Part shown: positions 34,776-45,925 of the stretch, piece by piece
Position numbering within the stretch: position 1 is the first letter of the stretch
Layout: each line of letters opens with the position of its first letter
DNA from: Lachnospiraceae bacterium
Lineage (GTDB): Bacteria; Bacillota; Clostridia; Lachnospirales; Lachnospiraceae
Length of the DNA stretch: 47,068 nucleotides
Direction: 5' to 3'
Assembly: GCA_016284315.1 (NCBI GenBank)
Contig: JAEEOO010000060.1
Location: 1 to 47,068, forward strand
The notes under the pieces: model-generated
Database searches by the model: none
Told to the model about the DNA's origin: nothing
The model's input: the letters and a program-made list of their open reading frames with translations, nothing else
Position numbers and translations under genes: made by a program

Positions 34776-35690
34776 ATGAAAGTTTTGGTTACAGGAGTGG
34801 CCGGTCAGTTGGGTCATGATGTGATGAATGAACTTGCAAAAAGAGGCATTGAAGGCATAGGAAGCGATATCGCTCCCGAATACAGCGGAGAGCAGGATGG
34901 AAGCCCTGTTACAAAGATGCCCTATAAAAGCCTTGATATTACCGATAAAGCGGCAGTTGAAGCCGTTATCGCAGAAGTAAATCCCGATGCTGTCATTCAC
35001 TGTGCCGCGTGGACTGCAGTGGATCTTGCGGAGGATGAGGACAAGCAGGGAAAAGTAAATGCCATCAACTGCGATGGAACAAGAAATATTGCTGAGGCCG
35101 CTAAGAAGTGCGATGCCAAGATGCTTTACATATCAACGGATTATGTCTTTGACGGTCAGGGAGAAAAGCCCTGGGAGCCGGATTGCAAGGATTATAAACC
35201 CCTTAATGTATACGGAAAGTCAAAGCTGGGCGGAGAACTGGCGGTTTCCGAAACTCTTGATAAATTCTTTATCGTAAGGATCGCATGGGTATTCGGAAAA
35301 AATGGAAAGAACTTTGTAAAGACCATGCTTAATGTAGGCAAGACCCATGATGAGGTCAGGGTTGTCTGCGACCAGATCGGAACTCCCACATACACTTTGG
35401 ATCTGTCCGTTCTTTTGGTAGACATGATCCTTAGTGATAAGTACGGTTATTACCACGCCACAAACGAGGGCGGTTATATTTCCTGGTATGATTTCACCTG
35501 TGAGATCTACAGGATCGCGGGACTCAAGACAAAGATCACTCCCGTGACCACTGCCGAGTACGGTATTTCAAAGGCTGCAAGACCTTTTAACAGCAGGCTT
35601 GATAAGAGCAAACTTGTTGAGAATGGTTTCAAACCCCTTCCTACCTGGCAGGATGCCCTTGAAAGATACATTCCGCTTATAAACGAGTAA
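34776..35690 (+). CDS. dTDP-4-dehydrorhamnose reductase (RfbD/RmlD-like)
   Basis: 304 residues of the extended SDR family. The nucleotide loop is VTGVAGQLGHD. STDYVFDG and the catalytic YGKSK are intact. IHCAAWTAVDLAEDE and PTYTLDLS are characteristic RmlD segments. The enzyme makes dTDP-L-rhamnose, a precursor of surface polysaccharide. Other rhamnose genes (rmlABC) are not in the window. ATG 34776 is chosen with GGAGG at 34760-34764; a GTG at 34755 would lie over the site. A related sugar reductase is an alternative. Confidence 0.9.
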   Translation: MKVLVTGVAGQLGHDVMNELAKRGIEGIGSDIAPEYSGEQDGSPVTKMPYKSLDITDKAAVEAVIAEVNPDAVIHCAAWTAVDLAEDEDKQGKVNAINCDGTRNIAEAAKKCDAKMLYISTDYVFDGQGEKPWEPDCKDYKPLNVYGKSKLGGELAVSETLDKFFIVRIAWVFGKNGKNFVKTMLNVGKTHDEVRVVCDQIGTPTYTLDLSVLLVDMILSDKYGYYHATNEGGYISWYDFTCEIYRIAGLKTKITPVTTAEYGISKAARPFNSRLDKSKLVENGFKPLPTWQDALERYIPLINE

Positions 35691-35749
35691 TGTGTCGCCG
35701 GATAAAAAGAATTTCAGAAATAATATAGTTCATAGGAGATTTTTACAAA

Positions 35750-36250
35750 ATGAGTGAAGCTTATGTTGAGTGCCTTGTGAAGGGACGCCCCAATAATGCC
35801 GCAAAGGCAGGAAAGATAGCGCTTATCGCTGTTGCTGTTCTTTTGGTTGTGGCAGCTATAGTGACAAGATGGTATTTGCTTATGTTCCTTGCCATCGGCG
35901 CAGGAGTCGGAGCATATTTTGTCAGTCAGTATACCGATGTTGAGTATGAATATCTCTACATCGACAAGGAACTCGTTATTGATAAGATCTTTAATCAGGC
36001 AAAGAGAAAGAGAGTGGCAACCTATGATTTTGCCAAGGTTCAGGTTATCGCTCCCATAAAGTCCTATCATCTTGATAACTTTGGAAAGGTTAGCGACAAG
36101 GCAAAGGATTACAGCATCGGAACTGTTGAACAGCCCGATCTTCGCTACGTTCTTTTCTATGAAGGTCAGGAACAGGTTATATTCTCCCCCAATGAGGAAC
36201 TTGTTAAGATCATGAAGAACGCAGCTCCCAGAAAGGTCTTCAACGACTAG
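35750..36250 (+). CDS. Two-helix membrane protein, DUF6106-like
   Basis: 166 residues. The N-terminus MSEAYVECLVKGRPNNAAKA precedes two adjacent membrane helices (about 22-40 and 42-60), followed by a cytoplasmic-looking domain with YLYIDKELVIDKIFNQAKRK and VQVIAPIKSYHLD. The domain resembles the PH-like fold of bacterial PH-domain membrane proteins in its strand pattern, without certainty. As I recall, this is the DUF6106 family of Lachnospiraceae. RBS is AGGAG. It precedes guaB by 108 bases with a promoter between them. Confidence 0.75.
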   Translation: MSEAYVECLVKGRPNNAAKAGKIALIAVAVLLVVAAIVTRWYLLMFLAIGAGVGAYFVSQYTDVEYEYLYIDKELVIDKIFNQAKRKRVATYDFAKVQVIAPIKSYHLDNFGKVSDKAKDYSIGTVEQPDLRYVLFYEGQEQVIFSPNEELVKIMKNAAPRKVFND

Positions 36251-36293
36251 TAAATGGCGCTTTAGCGCTTTGACGCGATAGAAAAATTCCTTC

Positions 36294-36322
36294 TTGTAAA
36301 AAAAAATAAAATGTAATATAGT
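36294..36322 (+). promoter_or_regulatory. Promoter for guaB
   Basis: TTGTAA at 36294-36299, 17-base spacer, TATAGT at 36317-36322. A GGCGC-TTTA-GCGC(C/T) hairpin at about 36256-36269 before it could be a weak terminator for the previous gene. Confidence 0.7.
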
Positions 36323-36328
36323 ATTTAA

Positions 36329-37816
<1,488 letters not shown>

Positions 37817-37830
37817 AAAGAATAATTTCG

Positions 37831-37876
37831 AGTGGGTATCAGGTGCATGAAAAATGTGCCCGGTACCCACTTTTTT
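37831..37876 (+). terminator. Rho-independent terminator after guaB
   Basis: AGTGGGTA pairs with TACCCACT, an inner GGTGCA/TGTGCC stem extends it, and six T follow. Confidence 0.92.
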
Positions 37877-37899
37877 AGTTTTAAAAAGTGCCTTTTTAT

Positions 37900-38040
37900 G
37901 GTACAATATTGTGGACAATGGCCCACTATTTAAAATAGTGGCTCCGCATGGATGCGACTCGTGCGGATATGTGGATTGTCGCTGTGCGACACCGCACTCG
38001 CGCGAGCATATCGCAAAGCGATATGTATAATCTTAGTCGC
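37900..38040 (+). ncRNA. Structured 5' leader of the GGDEF-EAL gene with alternative hairpins
   Basis: An extended -10 (TGGTACAAT, about 37899-37907) would start a transcript near 37914. The RNA can form a three-way junction: GACAAT (37914-37919) with ATTGTC (37975-37980) enclosing CCACTATT-TAA-AATAGTGG (37923-37941) and TCCGCA/TGCGGA (37943-37967). GTCGC-TGT-GCGAC (37978-37990) competes with that outer stem. GCGAC (37986-37990) can also pair with GTCGC at 38036-38040, enclosing the perfect CATATCGC-AAA-GCGATATG hairpin (38007-38025). I found no known riboswitch signature in it. Confidence 0.65.
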
Positions 38041-38078
38041 TGATTCTCTTAAATTTACTATCGAAACGAGTATAAATA

Positions 38079-40688
38079 ATGCTTAAAACCGATTATAACG
38101 AAGTCATAAATTTAAAATCGTTACAGAAACTCCAGGACGAGTATTCACGCGTCGCAGGGGTTGTTTCTATATGCTGCGATACATCCGGTAAAGTCATAAA
38201 TTCAGCGGGAACCATGCCCGGCATCACCGACGAAGAAGGTTGGGAAAAGGAGTTTATCGGACTCGATGTTGTAGGAGAGATCTTTGCCACCGTTAACGGT
38301 GATTCCATAGAAGATATCAGAACAGTAAGACTTGAAGGTGAGGATGAGGAAAGCAGTTATTGGATCGCTGCGGTTGCGGTAAGGATCCAGACTGAGATCG
38401 TTTCTATTTGGCTTGTCCTTGGCCGCGGCTCTCTTTCAGAGAAAGAATTCCTGGACAGGACCGACATGCTGAGAGATACCTGCAGCATGGTATATGCAGG
38501 AAGACTTAATCTCATTGATGCCGAGATCGAAAACATCAAAAAGCGCGATGCCGAATCAGAGCACAGAATGATCAGCAAAGCTTACAGATCAAGTTCTTCC
38601 CTTATCAATCTTTTGGACAATAACGCAGCTACCGAGACTGTGCTTCAGCTTTGGCTTGAGACCACATCCGGTTATCTCGGGGCAGATGAAGCGTTGGTAT
38701 ATAGATTTGACAGTACCGGCGCGAATTACGACATTCTTGCGGAAACCAAGAAGCCCGGTGTTAACCAGCCCTTTGCTTCCGACGAGATAGAAAAGAATGC
38801 TATGGCGGCTTTGAACAGAGAAGCCCCTGTGATCCTTTCTTCCAATGCTCTTAAAGAGGAGAGCAACCGTGCATTTGCGGAAGAAGGAATCAAGGCTCTC
38901 ATTACCCTTCCCGTTCTCATGAAGGCGGACGGAAGCGGCAATATGATAGCCGTATTTAAAGTTTATGATGAATACAGAGAGTGGAACAGTGAAGAGATTA
39001 GATTTGTCTCCGATGCCGTGAAGATAATCCAGAATGTTCTTATCACGAGAATAAACAGGAATTCACTTGCCGGCTCCTTCCGTGCCCTCGAAGATATACT
39101 TAACAATATCGGAGTTTCTTTCTACCTTACAGCAAAGGAAGACGGAAAGGTCATCTTCGTAAACAAGATGCTGATCGAAACCTTTGACAGTGAGTGGAAG
39201 GATGGAAAGCTCCATTCCATGATCATCGACGGTATCCGAAGACAGAAGGATAACGGAGTCGAGATCTTTAATTCAAGACTTGATCGCTGGTATGAAGTGG
39301 GTTACAAGGAGATCGAGTGGGTGGATGGTTCACCGGCTCTTCTCTATTCCCTTTACGATGTTACCGACAGAAAGCTTCACCAGAGCAAGATCGAGCAGCA
39401 GGCCTTTACCGATTTCCTTACCGGCCTCTACAACAGAATGTGCTGCGAGAGAGACCTGGCAAGACTTATCGATGAAGTTCAGAAGGACGGCACAAAGGGT
39501 GCGCTTGTTTACCTTGACCTTGATGACTTCAAGCACATCAATGATGGTCTCGGTCATCAGTACGGTGACGTGCTCCTTAAGTCGATCTCATCGGCTATGC
39601 GATCCGTTCACGGAGTTGAAAACAATTGCTACAGAATGGGTGGTGACGAGTTCGTTATCCTCATCCCCCCTTCATCATATGATAAATTTGAATCCATCCT
39701 TACGGAGATCAAGGACGTGTTCAGCAAGCCTTTCTTCCTGAAGGATTCGGATTACTACTGTACATCAAGTATCGGTGTTGTTACTTTCCCCGACAACGGA
39801 AACACCGTTCAGGGACTAATCCGAAAAGCCGATATTGCCATGTATGAAGCTAAGAAGAGCGGTAAGAACCGATTGTCCAAATACAGCGCGGAACAGGATT
39901 CCGAAGCCGGCAGACGTCTCGACATGGAAAAGAACATGAGAGATGCGGAAGAGACCGACTACAAGGAATTCCAGGTGTTCTATCAGCCCATCATCGATGT
40001 GGAAGACGGACTGGAAGAATGCGTGGGCGCAGAGGCCCTCGTCAGATGGGACAGCAAACAGCTGGGATTTGTATCCCCTGTTGATTTCATTCCTCTGGCT
40101 GAGTACCTGGGACTTATCAATCCCATCGGAGATCATGTCCTCAAGGAAGCCTGCAGGACAGTCAAGGGTTGGAATGACCGCGGCTACGGTTACATGAAAG
40201 TCAATGTTAACCTTTCCGTTGTACAGCTCCTTCAGAACAATATAGTGGAGCTTGTGGAAGAAACCCTTCAGGAAACAGGACTTGATCCAAAGAACCTTAC
40301 TTTAGAGGTTACAGAAAGCCTTGCCATCAATGATATGCAGAGAATGATCGGTATTTTATCAAAGATCAAAGCTCTCGGCGTATCCATCGCGCTTGATGAC
40401 TTCGGCACAGGATATTCATCACTTAATCACATAAGGGAAATTCCCTTCGATATAATCAAAGTTGACCAGAGCTTCGTTAAGGATCTTGCGGAAGACGCAT
40501 ATTCCCAGGCCTTCGTTAAGATGGTAGCGGAGCTTGCACAGACCAGAGGCGTTAAGGTTTGCGTCGAAGGTATTGAAACCCCGGCCCAGTACAATGTGGT
40601 ACGCAATTTCAAAGTAAAATACATTCAGGGATTCTATTTTGACAAACCGCTTCCCGGCAATGTATTTGAAGATAAATATCTAAAGTAA
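38079..40688 (+). CDS. PocR-GAF-PAS-GGDEF-EAL cyclic-di-GMP enzyme
   Basis: 869 residues, no membrane segment. Residues 10-150 resemble the PocR sensor family (NLKSLQKLQDEYSRVAGV), about 185-330 a GAF domain, 335-435 a PAS-like segment, 445-605 GGDEF and 630-865 EAL. GGDEF (521-525) is intact, but the position of the inhibitory RxxD site holds no such motif. The EAL domain has E653-type EAL (652-654), NVNLS, LEVTES, D773-D774 (DDFGTG), K794, E830 and Q850, so all phosphodiesterase metal and catalytic positions look present. It may both make and break c-di-GMP or be EAL-dominant. The RBS is weak, and purine genes follow 16 bases later. Confidence 0.9.
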   Translation: MLKTDYNEVINLKSLQKLQDEYSRVAGVVSICCDTSGKVINSAGTMPGITDEEGWEKEFIGLDVVGEIFATVNGDSIEDIRTVRLEGEDEESSYWIAAVAVRIQTEIVSIWLVLGRGSLSEKEFLDRTDMLRDTCSMVYAGRLNLIDAEIENIKKRDAESEHRMISKAYRSSSSLINLLDNNAATETVLQLWLETTSGYLGADEALVYRFDSTGANYDILAETKKPGVNQPFASDEIEKNAMAALNREAPVILSSNALKEESNRAFAEEGIKALITLPVLMKADGSGNMIAVFKVYDEYREWNSEEIRFVSDAVKIIQNVLITRINRNSLAGSFRALEDILNNIGVSFYLTAKEDGKVIFVNKMLIETFDSEWKDGKLHSMIIDGIRRQKDNGVEIFNSRLDRWYEVGYKEIEWVDGSPALLYSLYDVTDRKLHQSKIEQQAFTDFLTGLYNRMCCERDLARLIDEVQKDGTKGALVYLDLDDFKHINDGLGHQYGDVLLKSISSAMRSVHGVENNCYRMGGDEFVILIPPSSYDKFESILTEIKDVFSKPFFLKDSDYYCTSSIGVVTFPDNGNTVQGLIRKADIAMYEAKKSGKNRLSKYSAEQDSEAGRRLDMEKNMRDAEETDYKEFQVFYQPIIDVEDGLEECVGAEALVRWDSKQLGFVSPVDFIPLAEYLGLINPIGDHVLKEACRTVKGWNDRGYGYMKVNVNLSVVQLLQNNIVELVEETLQETGLDPKNLTLEVTESLAINDMQRMIGILSKIKALGVSIALDDFGTGYSSLNHIREIPFDIIKVDQSFVKDLAEDAYSQAFVKMVAELAQTRGVKVCVEGIETPAQYNVVRNFKVKYIQGFYFDKPLPGNVFEDKYLK

Positions 40689-40704
40689 GAGGAGAATTGA
40701 AAAA

Positions 40705-41412
40705 ATGACATCCATGAAGCAGCAGCTCAGCACCAACGAATACCCCGGAAGAGGCATTGTTGTGGGACGTACCCCTAACGGCAAATATGCGGTTACAGCA
40801 TATTTCATTATGGGAAGAAGTTCCAACAGCCGCAACAGAGTCTTTGTTACTGAGGGAGAAGGAATCCGTACGGAAGCCTTTGATCCTTCAAAACTTGAAG
40901 ACCCCAGCCTTATCATCTATGCGCCTGTGCGCGTGCTCGGCAGCGATACCATCGTTACCAACGGAGACCAGACCGACACTGTTTATGATGGATTAAAGGA
41001 AGGCAAGACCTTTGAAGAGTCACTGAGAGTTAGAGAGTTTGAGCCCGATGGCCCCAACTACACCCCCAGAATTTCTGCTGTAATGCATCTTGCAGACAAG
41101 AAGTTTTCCTATGAGATGTCTATTTTAAAGAGCAATAATGGGGATCCTTCTTCATGTCAGAGATTCACATACAGCTATGAGAATCCCAAGGCAGGAGAGG
41201 GACATTTCATCCACACCTACATGCATGACGGAAATCCTCTTCCCAGCTACGAGGGAGAGCCCACATCTGTTGAGATCCTTGATGATATGGAAAGCTTCAC
41301 AAAGCTCCTTTGGGAGAACTTGAACGAAGATAACAAAGTATCTCTCTTCGTAAGATACATTGATATCGCGACCGGCAAGACTGAAACAAATATCATCAAT
41401 AAAAACAAATAA
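40705..41412 (+). CDS. IMP cyclohydrolase, PurO-type
   Basis: 235 residues. The N-terminal YPGRGIVVGRTPNGKYAVTA followed by YFIMGRSSNSRNRVF matches the IMP cyclohydrolase family first known from archaeal PurO, which closes FAICAR to IMP, unrelated to the N-terminal domain of PurH. Other landmarks are the TPRISAVMHL and GEGHFIHTYMHDGNPLPS segments. The adjacent stand-alone AICAR transformylase supplies its substrate. ATG 40705 lies 16 bases after the GGDEF-EAL gene with GAGGAG upstream, so the two may be co-transcribed. Confidence 0.88.
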   Translation: MTSMKQQLSTNEYPGRGIVVGRTPNGKYAVTAYFIMGRSSNSRNRVFVTEGEGIRTEAFDPSKLEDPSLIIYAPVRVLGSDTIVTNGDQTDTVYDGLKEGKTFEESLRVREFEPDGPNYTPRISAVMHLADKKFSYEMSILKSNNGDPSSCQRFTYSYENPKAGEGHFIHTYMHDGNPLPSYEGEPTSVEILDDMESFTKLLWENLNEDNKVSLFVRYIDIATGKTETNIINKNK

Positions 41413-41472
41413 TTTAAAAAATTGGATCAATTCAGAGCAATTAAGATCAGAAAAAGAGGTTAATTTACAATC

Positions 41473-42651
41473 ATGAGTGAGATACAGTTAAAATACGGAT
41501 GCAACCCTAACCAGAAACCTTCAAGAATTTACATGGAAGACGGCAGTGAACTTCCCGTTAAGGTACTTAACGGCCGTCCCGGATATATCAATTTCCTCGA
41601 TGCATTTAACGGATGGCAGCTTGTAAAGGAGCTTAAGGAGGCAACAGGCCTTCCCGCAGCAACTTCCTTCAAGCACGTTTCACCTGCAGGCGCTGCAGTT
41701 GGCCTTCCTCTTACCGATACCCTTGCAAAGATCTACTGGGTAGACGATCTCGGAGAGCTCAGCCCCCTTGCATGCGCATATGCAAGAGCAAGAGGCGCAG
41801 ACAGAATGTCTTCCTTCGGAGATTTCATTGCTCTTTCAGATGTTTGTGATGCAGACACTGCTCGCCTTATCAAGAGAGAGGTTTCAGACGGAGTCATTGC
41901 TCCCGGATATACCGAGGAAGCTATGGAACTCCTTATGCAGAAGAAAAAGGGAGCTTACAACATCCTTGAGATCGATCCCGAGTACAAGCCCGCTCCTCTT
42001 GAGAAGAAGCAGGTATACGGAATCACTTTCGAGCAGGGAAGAAACGAGCTTGATGTTAACGCAGGCCTCCTTGACAATATCGTTACCGAGAACAAAGAGA
42101 TCCCTGAGAAGGCTCTCATCGATATGAAGATCTCTCTTATCGTTCTTAAGTATACCCAGTCCAACTCCGTTTGCTATGTAAAGGACGGACAGGCTATCGG
42201 TATCGGAGCAGGTCAGCAGTCAAGAATCCACTGCACAAGACTTGCAGGAAGCAAGGCAGACAACTGGTACCTTCGTCAGTCACCCAAGGTTATGGGACTT
42301 CAGTTCGTTGACGGACTTGGACGTGCTGACAGAGACAATGCCATTGATGTATATATCGGAGATGAGTATGAGGACGTTCTCGCAGAGGGCGTTTGGCAGA
42401 AGACCTTCAAGGTTAAGCCCGAAGTATTCACCCGCGAAGAGAAGAAAGAGTGGCTTAAGGGAATGGAGAATGTAACCGTCGGATCCGATGCGTTCTTCCC
42501 CTTCTCAGATAATATCGAGCGTGCTCACAAGAGCGGTGTAAAGTATATTGCACAGCCCGGCGGATCTGTAAGAGATGATGCTGTTATCGATTGCTGCAAC
42601 AAGTATGGCATGGTAATGGCCTTCACCGGAATCAGACTCTTCCATCACTAA
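41473..42651 (+). CDS. Stand-alone AICAR transformylase (PurH C-terminal-type)
   Basis: 392 residues. The formyl transfer from 10-formyl-THF to AICAR is predicted from LKYGCNPNQKPSRIYMED, SFKHVSPAGAAVGLPL (the catalytic Lys-His pair), KYTQSNSVCYVKDGQAIG and GAGQQSRIHCTRLAG. The N-terminal IMP cyclohydrolase domain found in bifunctional PurH is missing; the preceding PurO-type protein replaces it. RBS is AAGAGG. It follows that gene by 60 bases and precedes the DHH gene by 26. Confidence 0.94.
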   Translation: MSEIQLKYGCNPNQKPSRIYMEDGSELPVKVLNGRPGYINFLDAFNGWQLVKELKEATGLPAATSFKHVSPAGAAVGLPLTDTLAKIYWVDDLGELSPLACAYARARGADRMSSFGDFIALSDVCDADTARLIKREVSDGVIAPGYTEEAMELLMQKKKGAYNILEIDPEYKPAPLEKKQVYGITFEQGRNELDVNAGLLDNIVTENKEIPEKALIDMKISLIVLKYTQSNSVCYVKDGQAIGIGAGQQSRIHCTRLAGSKADNWYLRQSPKVMGLQFVDGLGRADRDNAIDVYIGDEYEDVLAEGVWQKTFKVKPEVFTREEKKEWLKGMENVTVGSDAFFPFSDNIERAHKSGVKYIAQPGGSVRDDAVIDCCNKYGMVMAFTGIRLFHH

Positions 42652-42677
42652 ACTATAAAAATCCGGACAACAGTAAA

Positions 42678-44198
42678 ATGAAACTGAGTGATCTGCTTGT
42701 ATACAACGAAATATGGATACAGTGTCACGACAACCCGGATCCTGATACCATCGCTTCGGGATTTGCGCTACTACGTTTCTATGACTCCATGGGTCAGAAG
42801 GTAAAGCTTTTTTACAGTGGCAAAACAAAGATATCCAAGACGAATCTTCTTATCATGACTGATGCGTTGAATATACCTCTTGAGTATATCTCTCCCGAAG
42901 AGGCGGATAACATCGAGGTACCGGGACTACTCCTGACGGTGGATTGCCAGTACGGCTCCGGAAATGTGACCGGCTTTAAGGCAAAGAACATTGCCATTAT
43001 CGATCATCACCCCATGGAATCGGGTTTTGGTACGAATATTCGCATATGTCCCGGACTGGGAAGCTGCGCGACCTTAGTCTGGGAAATGCTGTGCGAAGAA
43101 AGATTCCCTGTCTATGAAGACAGACTTGTGGGAACAGCCCTTTATTACGGACTGTATACCGACACTAACCAGTTCTCCGAGCTTTTCGGATCGGAAGATC
43201 TGGACATGAGAGATTCTCTTAACATTGATTACAATATCATGCAGAGACTTCGTAAATCGAATCTCTCATTAAGGGAACTTGAAGTGGCGGGAATCGCCAT
43301 GAACAATTATTATTATAATAAAGACCACAGATATGCTATAATCAAGACTCTACCCTGTGATTCAAATGTTTTGGGACTTATTGCCGACTTTTTGATGCAG
43401 GTAGGTGAGATTGATCTCTGTGTCGTGTATAATGAAGTAGACGACGGTTATAAACTTTCTGTGAGAAGCTGCACCAGGGAAGTTAATTCCAATGAATTGG
43501 CAGCCTATTTAACACAGGATATCGGAACCGGAGGCGGCCATTACGAAAAGGCCGGAGGCTTCATAAGCAAGAAGCTTTTCGAATCACGATACATAAAAAT
43601 GGATCCCGACGAATATTTTAAGATCTGTTTGTCGGAATATTGCGAATCATACGAGATGATATATGCCTCGTATTATGAATTCCCAGAAGGCAAGACTGTA
43701 AAGAAGTATTGCCGTGTGAACACGCCCATCATAATAGTAAGGCCTGAGGACTTCCTAAAAGCGGGAAGCATGGTAACCTTGAGATGGGGCAGGAGTACTC
43801 AGGATATTGAGATAGCTCAGAATGAGTATTGGGCCCTTGAAAGAGGGGGATATGTCCAACGTTTTTCAAAGGACATATTTGTGAAATGCTTTGAGAGGAC
43901 CGGCGAGGAGATCCCCGACGATTACAGCGATGTTCCTGGATTTCCAACCGTCAGGGACTGGCAGGACGGAAGAGTGTATTCCTTGGTGGGATACGCAAGA
44001 GTCTGCAGGACCAAGGGTGTTCTTAAAGCTGAAGGAATGCGCCTTACGAGAAATGTTAAGCTTTTCCCTGAGTGGGAAGAGGGAAGATATATTTCCGGAT
44101 GTACCGGGGATTATCTTATGAAGAGTGAAAATAGTAAATCATTTTATATAGAGCCCGGAGCCTTTTTTGAAAAGAATTATTATCCGGACGAGGAGTAG
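42678..44198 (+). CDS. DHH-family phosphoesterase with C-terminal extension
   Basis: 506 residues from ATG 42678 (no strong RBS; translation may couple with the gene before). The DHH core shows [12 protein letters not shown] near residue 15, TVDCQYGSG, and [11 protein letters not shown]. The DHHA1-like part follows, with [13 protein letters not shown] near 300. This puts it in the NrnA/GdpP-like phosphoesterase group that cleaves short oligonucleotides, pAp or cyclic dinucleotide products. The last ~170 residues ([34 protein letters not shown]) are an extra domain I do not recognise. It ends two bases before glnS. Confidence 0.85.
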   Translation: MKLSDLLVYNEIWIQCHDNPDPDTIASGFALLRFYDSMGQKVKLFYSGKTKISKTNLLIMTDALNIPLEYISPEEADNIEVPGLLLTVDCQYGSGNVTGFKAKNIAIIDHHPMESGFGTNIRICPGLGSCATLVWEMLCEERFPVYEDRLVGTALYYGLYTDTNQFSELFGSEDLDMRDSLNIDYNIMQRLRKSNLSLRELEVAGIAMNNYYYNKDHRYAIIKTLPCDSNVLGLIADFLMQVGEIDLCVVYNEVDDGYKLSVRSCTREVNSNELAAYLTQDIGTGGGHYEKAGGFISKKLFESRYIKMDPDEYFKICLSEYCESYEMIYASYYEFPEGKTVKKYCRVNTPIIIVRPEDFLKAGSMVTLRWGRSTQDIEIAQNEYWALERGGYVQRFSKDIFVKCFERTGEEIPDDYSDVPGFPTVRDWQDGRVYSLVGYARVCRTKGVLKAEGMRLTRNVKLFPEWEEGRYISGCTGDYLMKSENSKSFYIEPGAFFEKNYYPDEE

Positions 44199-44200
44199 AA

Positions 44201-45871
44201 ATGGCAGAGAGCAAACATTTTATTGAGAATTTTATCGATAAGGATCTGGAGGATGGCGTTTACGATCACGTACAGACCCGTTTCCCTCCCGAACCCAACG
44301 GTTATCTTCATATCGGTCACGCCAAGAGTATCATCCTTAACAGCACCATGGCTAAGGAATACGGCGGAAAGTTCAACTTAAGATTTGATGATACCAACCC
44401 GACCAAGGAAAAGTCAGAGTTCGTTGAGTCCATTAAAGAGGACGTTAAGTGGCTCGGTGCAGATTGGGAAGACAGACTCTTCTTCGCATCAGATTACTTT
44501 GACAAGATGTACGAGTGCGCAGAAAAGCTTATCCTTAAAGGAAAGGCTTATGTTTCCGACCTTTCAGCTGATGAGATCAAGGAGTACAGAGGCTCATTTG
44601 AGACTCCCGGAAAGAATGATCCTTCAAGAGACAGGAGCATCGAAGAGAACCTTCAGATGTTCAGAGACATGAAGGCCGGAAAATATGCTGACGGAGAGAA
44701 GGTTCTCCGCGCAAAGATCGACATGGCGGCACCCAACATCAACATGAGAGATCCCGTTATCTACCGTGTTGCACATATGACTCACCACAATACCGGTGAC
44801 AAGTGGTGCATCTATCCCATGTACGATTTTGCACATCCTCTTGAGGATGCTTTCGAGGGAATCACCCATTCCCTTTGCACCCTTGAATTTGAGGATCACA
44901 GACCTTTGTATGACTGGTTTGTAAGAGAGGTTGGCTTTGAGATGCCTCCCAGACAGATCGAGTTTGCAAAACTTTATCTTAAGAATGTTGTTACCGGTAA
45001 GAGATATATCAAGAAGCTTGTTGAGACCGGCGTAGTTGACGGATGGGATGATCCCAGACTTGTATCCATCGCAGCACTTAGAAGAAGAGGATTCACCCCC
45101 GAGTCCATCAGAAAGTTTGTTGAGATCTCCGGTATTTCAAAGGCTCAGTCAACAGCTGATTACGCAGCACTTGAGTACTGCATCAGAGAAGACTTAAAGC
45201 CCAGCGTTCCCCGTATGATGGTTGTTATCGATCCCATCAAGCTTGTCATCGACAACTATCCCGAAGACAAGACCGAGGAACTTGATGTAGCAAACAACGC
45301 TGAGAATGAAGAGCTTGGTTCAAGAAAGGTTCCTTTCAGCCGTGAGCTTTACATCGAGCGTGACGATTTTATGGAGGAGCCTCCCAAGAAGTATTTCAGA
45401 CTCTTCCCCGGAAATGAAGTAAGACTTATGGGTGCTTACTTTGTGACCGCTACTTCATTTGAGAAGGATGCTGACGGAAATGTAACCGTTGTGCACTGCA
45501 CCTATGATCCCGAGTCAAGAGGCGGAAACAGCCCTGACGGACGTAAGGTTAAGGGAACCATCCACTTTGTTGATGCAAAGACTGCTGTTCCCGTTGATGT
45601 AAGACTCTATGAGAACCTTATCGACGAAGAGAAGGCAAACGAGATGGATTCCATCTATGATGAAAACGGAGAGCTTTACTTAAATCCCAATTCATTACAG
45701 GTTTGCAAGGCATTTGCCGAAAAGTCACTTAAGGATTCCAAGGCATTTGACAGATTCCAGTTTGTAAGACAGGGCTTCTTCTGTACCGATTTCAAGGATT
45801 CAAAAGAGGGTGCCCCCGTATTTAACAGGATCGTTTCGCTTAAGAGCTCTTTTGTTCTTCCTAAAGAGTGA
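44201..45871 (+). CDS. glnS: Glutaminyl-tRNA synthetase
   Basis: 556 residues, class I. The HIGH motif is in [28 protein letters not shown] follows, and the GlnRS/GluRS region has [20 protein letters not shown] then DHRPLYDW. The KMSKS position is degenerate ([13 protein letters not shown]), as I have seen in clostridial Gln[14 protein letters not shown] and the anticodon-binding beta-barrels at about 340-556 complete it. It charges tRNA-Gln directly. The start is two bases after the DHH stop, with GAGGAG within the end of that gene. Confidence 0.95.
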   Translation: MAESKHFIENFIDKDLEDGVYDHVQTRFPPEPNGYLHIGHAKSIILNSTMAKEYGGKFNLRFDDTNPTKEKSEFVESIKEDVKWLGADWEDRLFFASDYFDKMYECAEKLILKGKAYVSDLSADEIKEYRGSFETPGKNDPSRDRSIEENLQMFRDMKAGKYADGEKVLRAKIDMAAPNINMRDPVIYRVAHMTHHNTGDKWCIYPMYDFAHPLEDAFEGITHSLCTLEFEDHRPLYDWFVREVGFEMPPRQIEFAKLYLKNVVTGKRYIKKLVETGVVDGWDDPRLVSIAALRRRGFTPESIRKFVEISGISKAQSTADYAALEYCIREDLKPSVPRMMVVIDPIKLVIDNYPEDKTEELDVANNAENEELGSRKVPFSRELYIERDDFMEEPPKKYFRLFPGNEVRLMGAYFVTATSFEKDADGNVTVVHCTYDPESRGGNSPDGRKVKGTIHFVDAKTAVPVDVRLYENLIDEEKANEMDSIYDENGELYLNPNSLQVCKAFAEKSLKDSKAFDRFQFVRQGFFCTDFKDSKEGAPVFNRIVSLKSSFVLPKE

Positions 45872-45925
45872 TAAATATATTGGTGCATATTAACACGTTT
45901 TTATTTTAAAGAAGAGGTAATTAAT

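Noticed and set aside
37900-38078. Known c-di-GMP (GEMM) or purine riboswitch before the GGDEF-EAL gene
   Set aside because: The conserved cores of those classes are not present, although the leader is clearly structured. I kept it as an unnamed structured leader.
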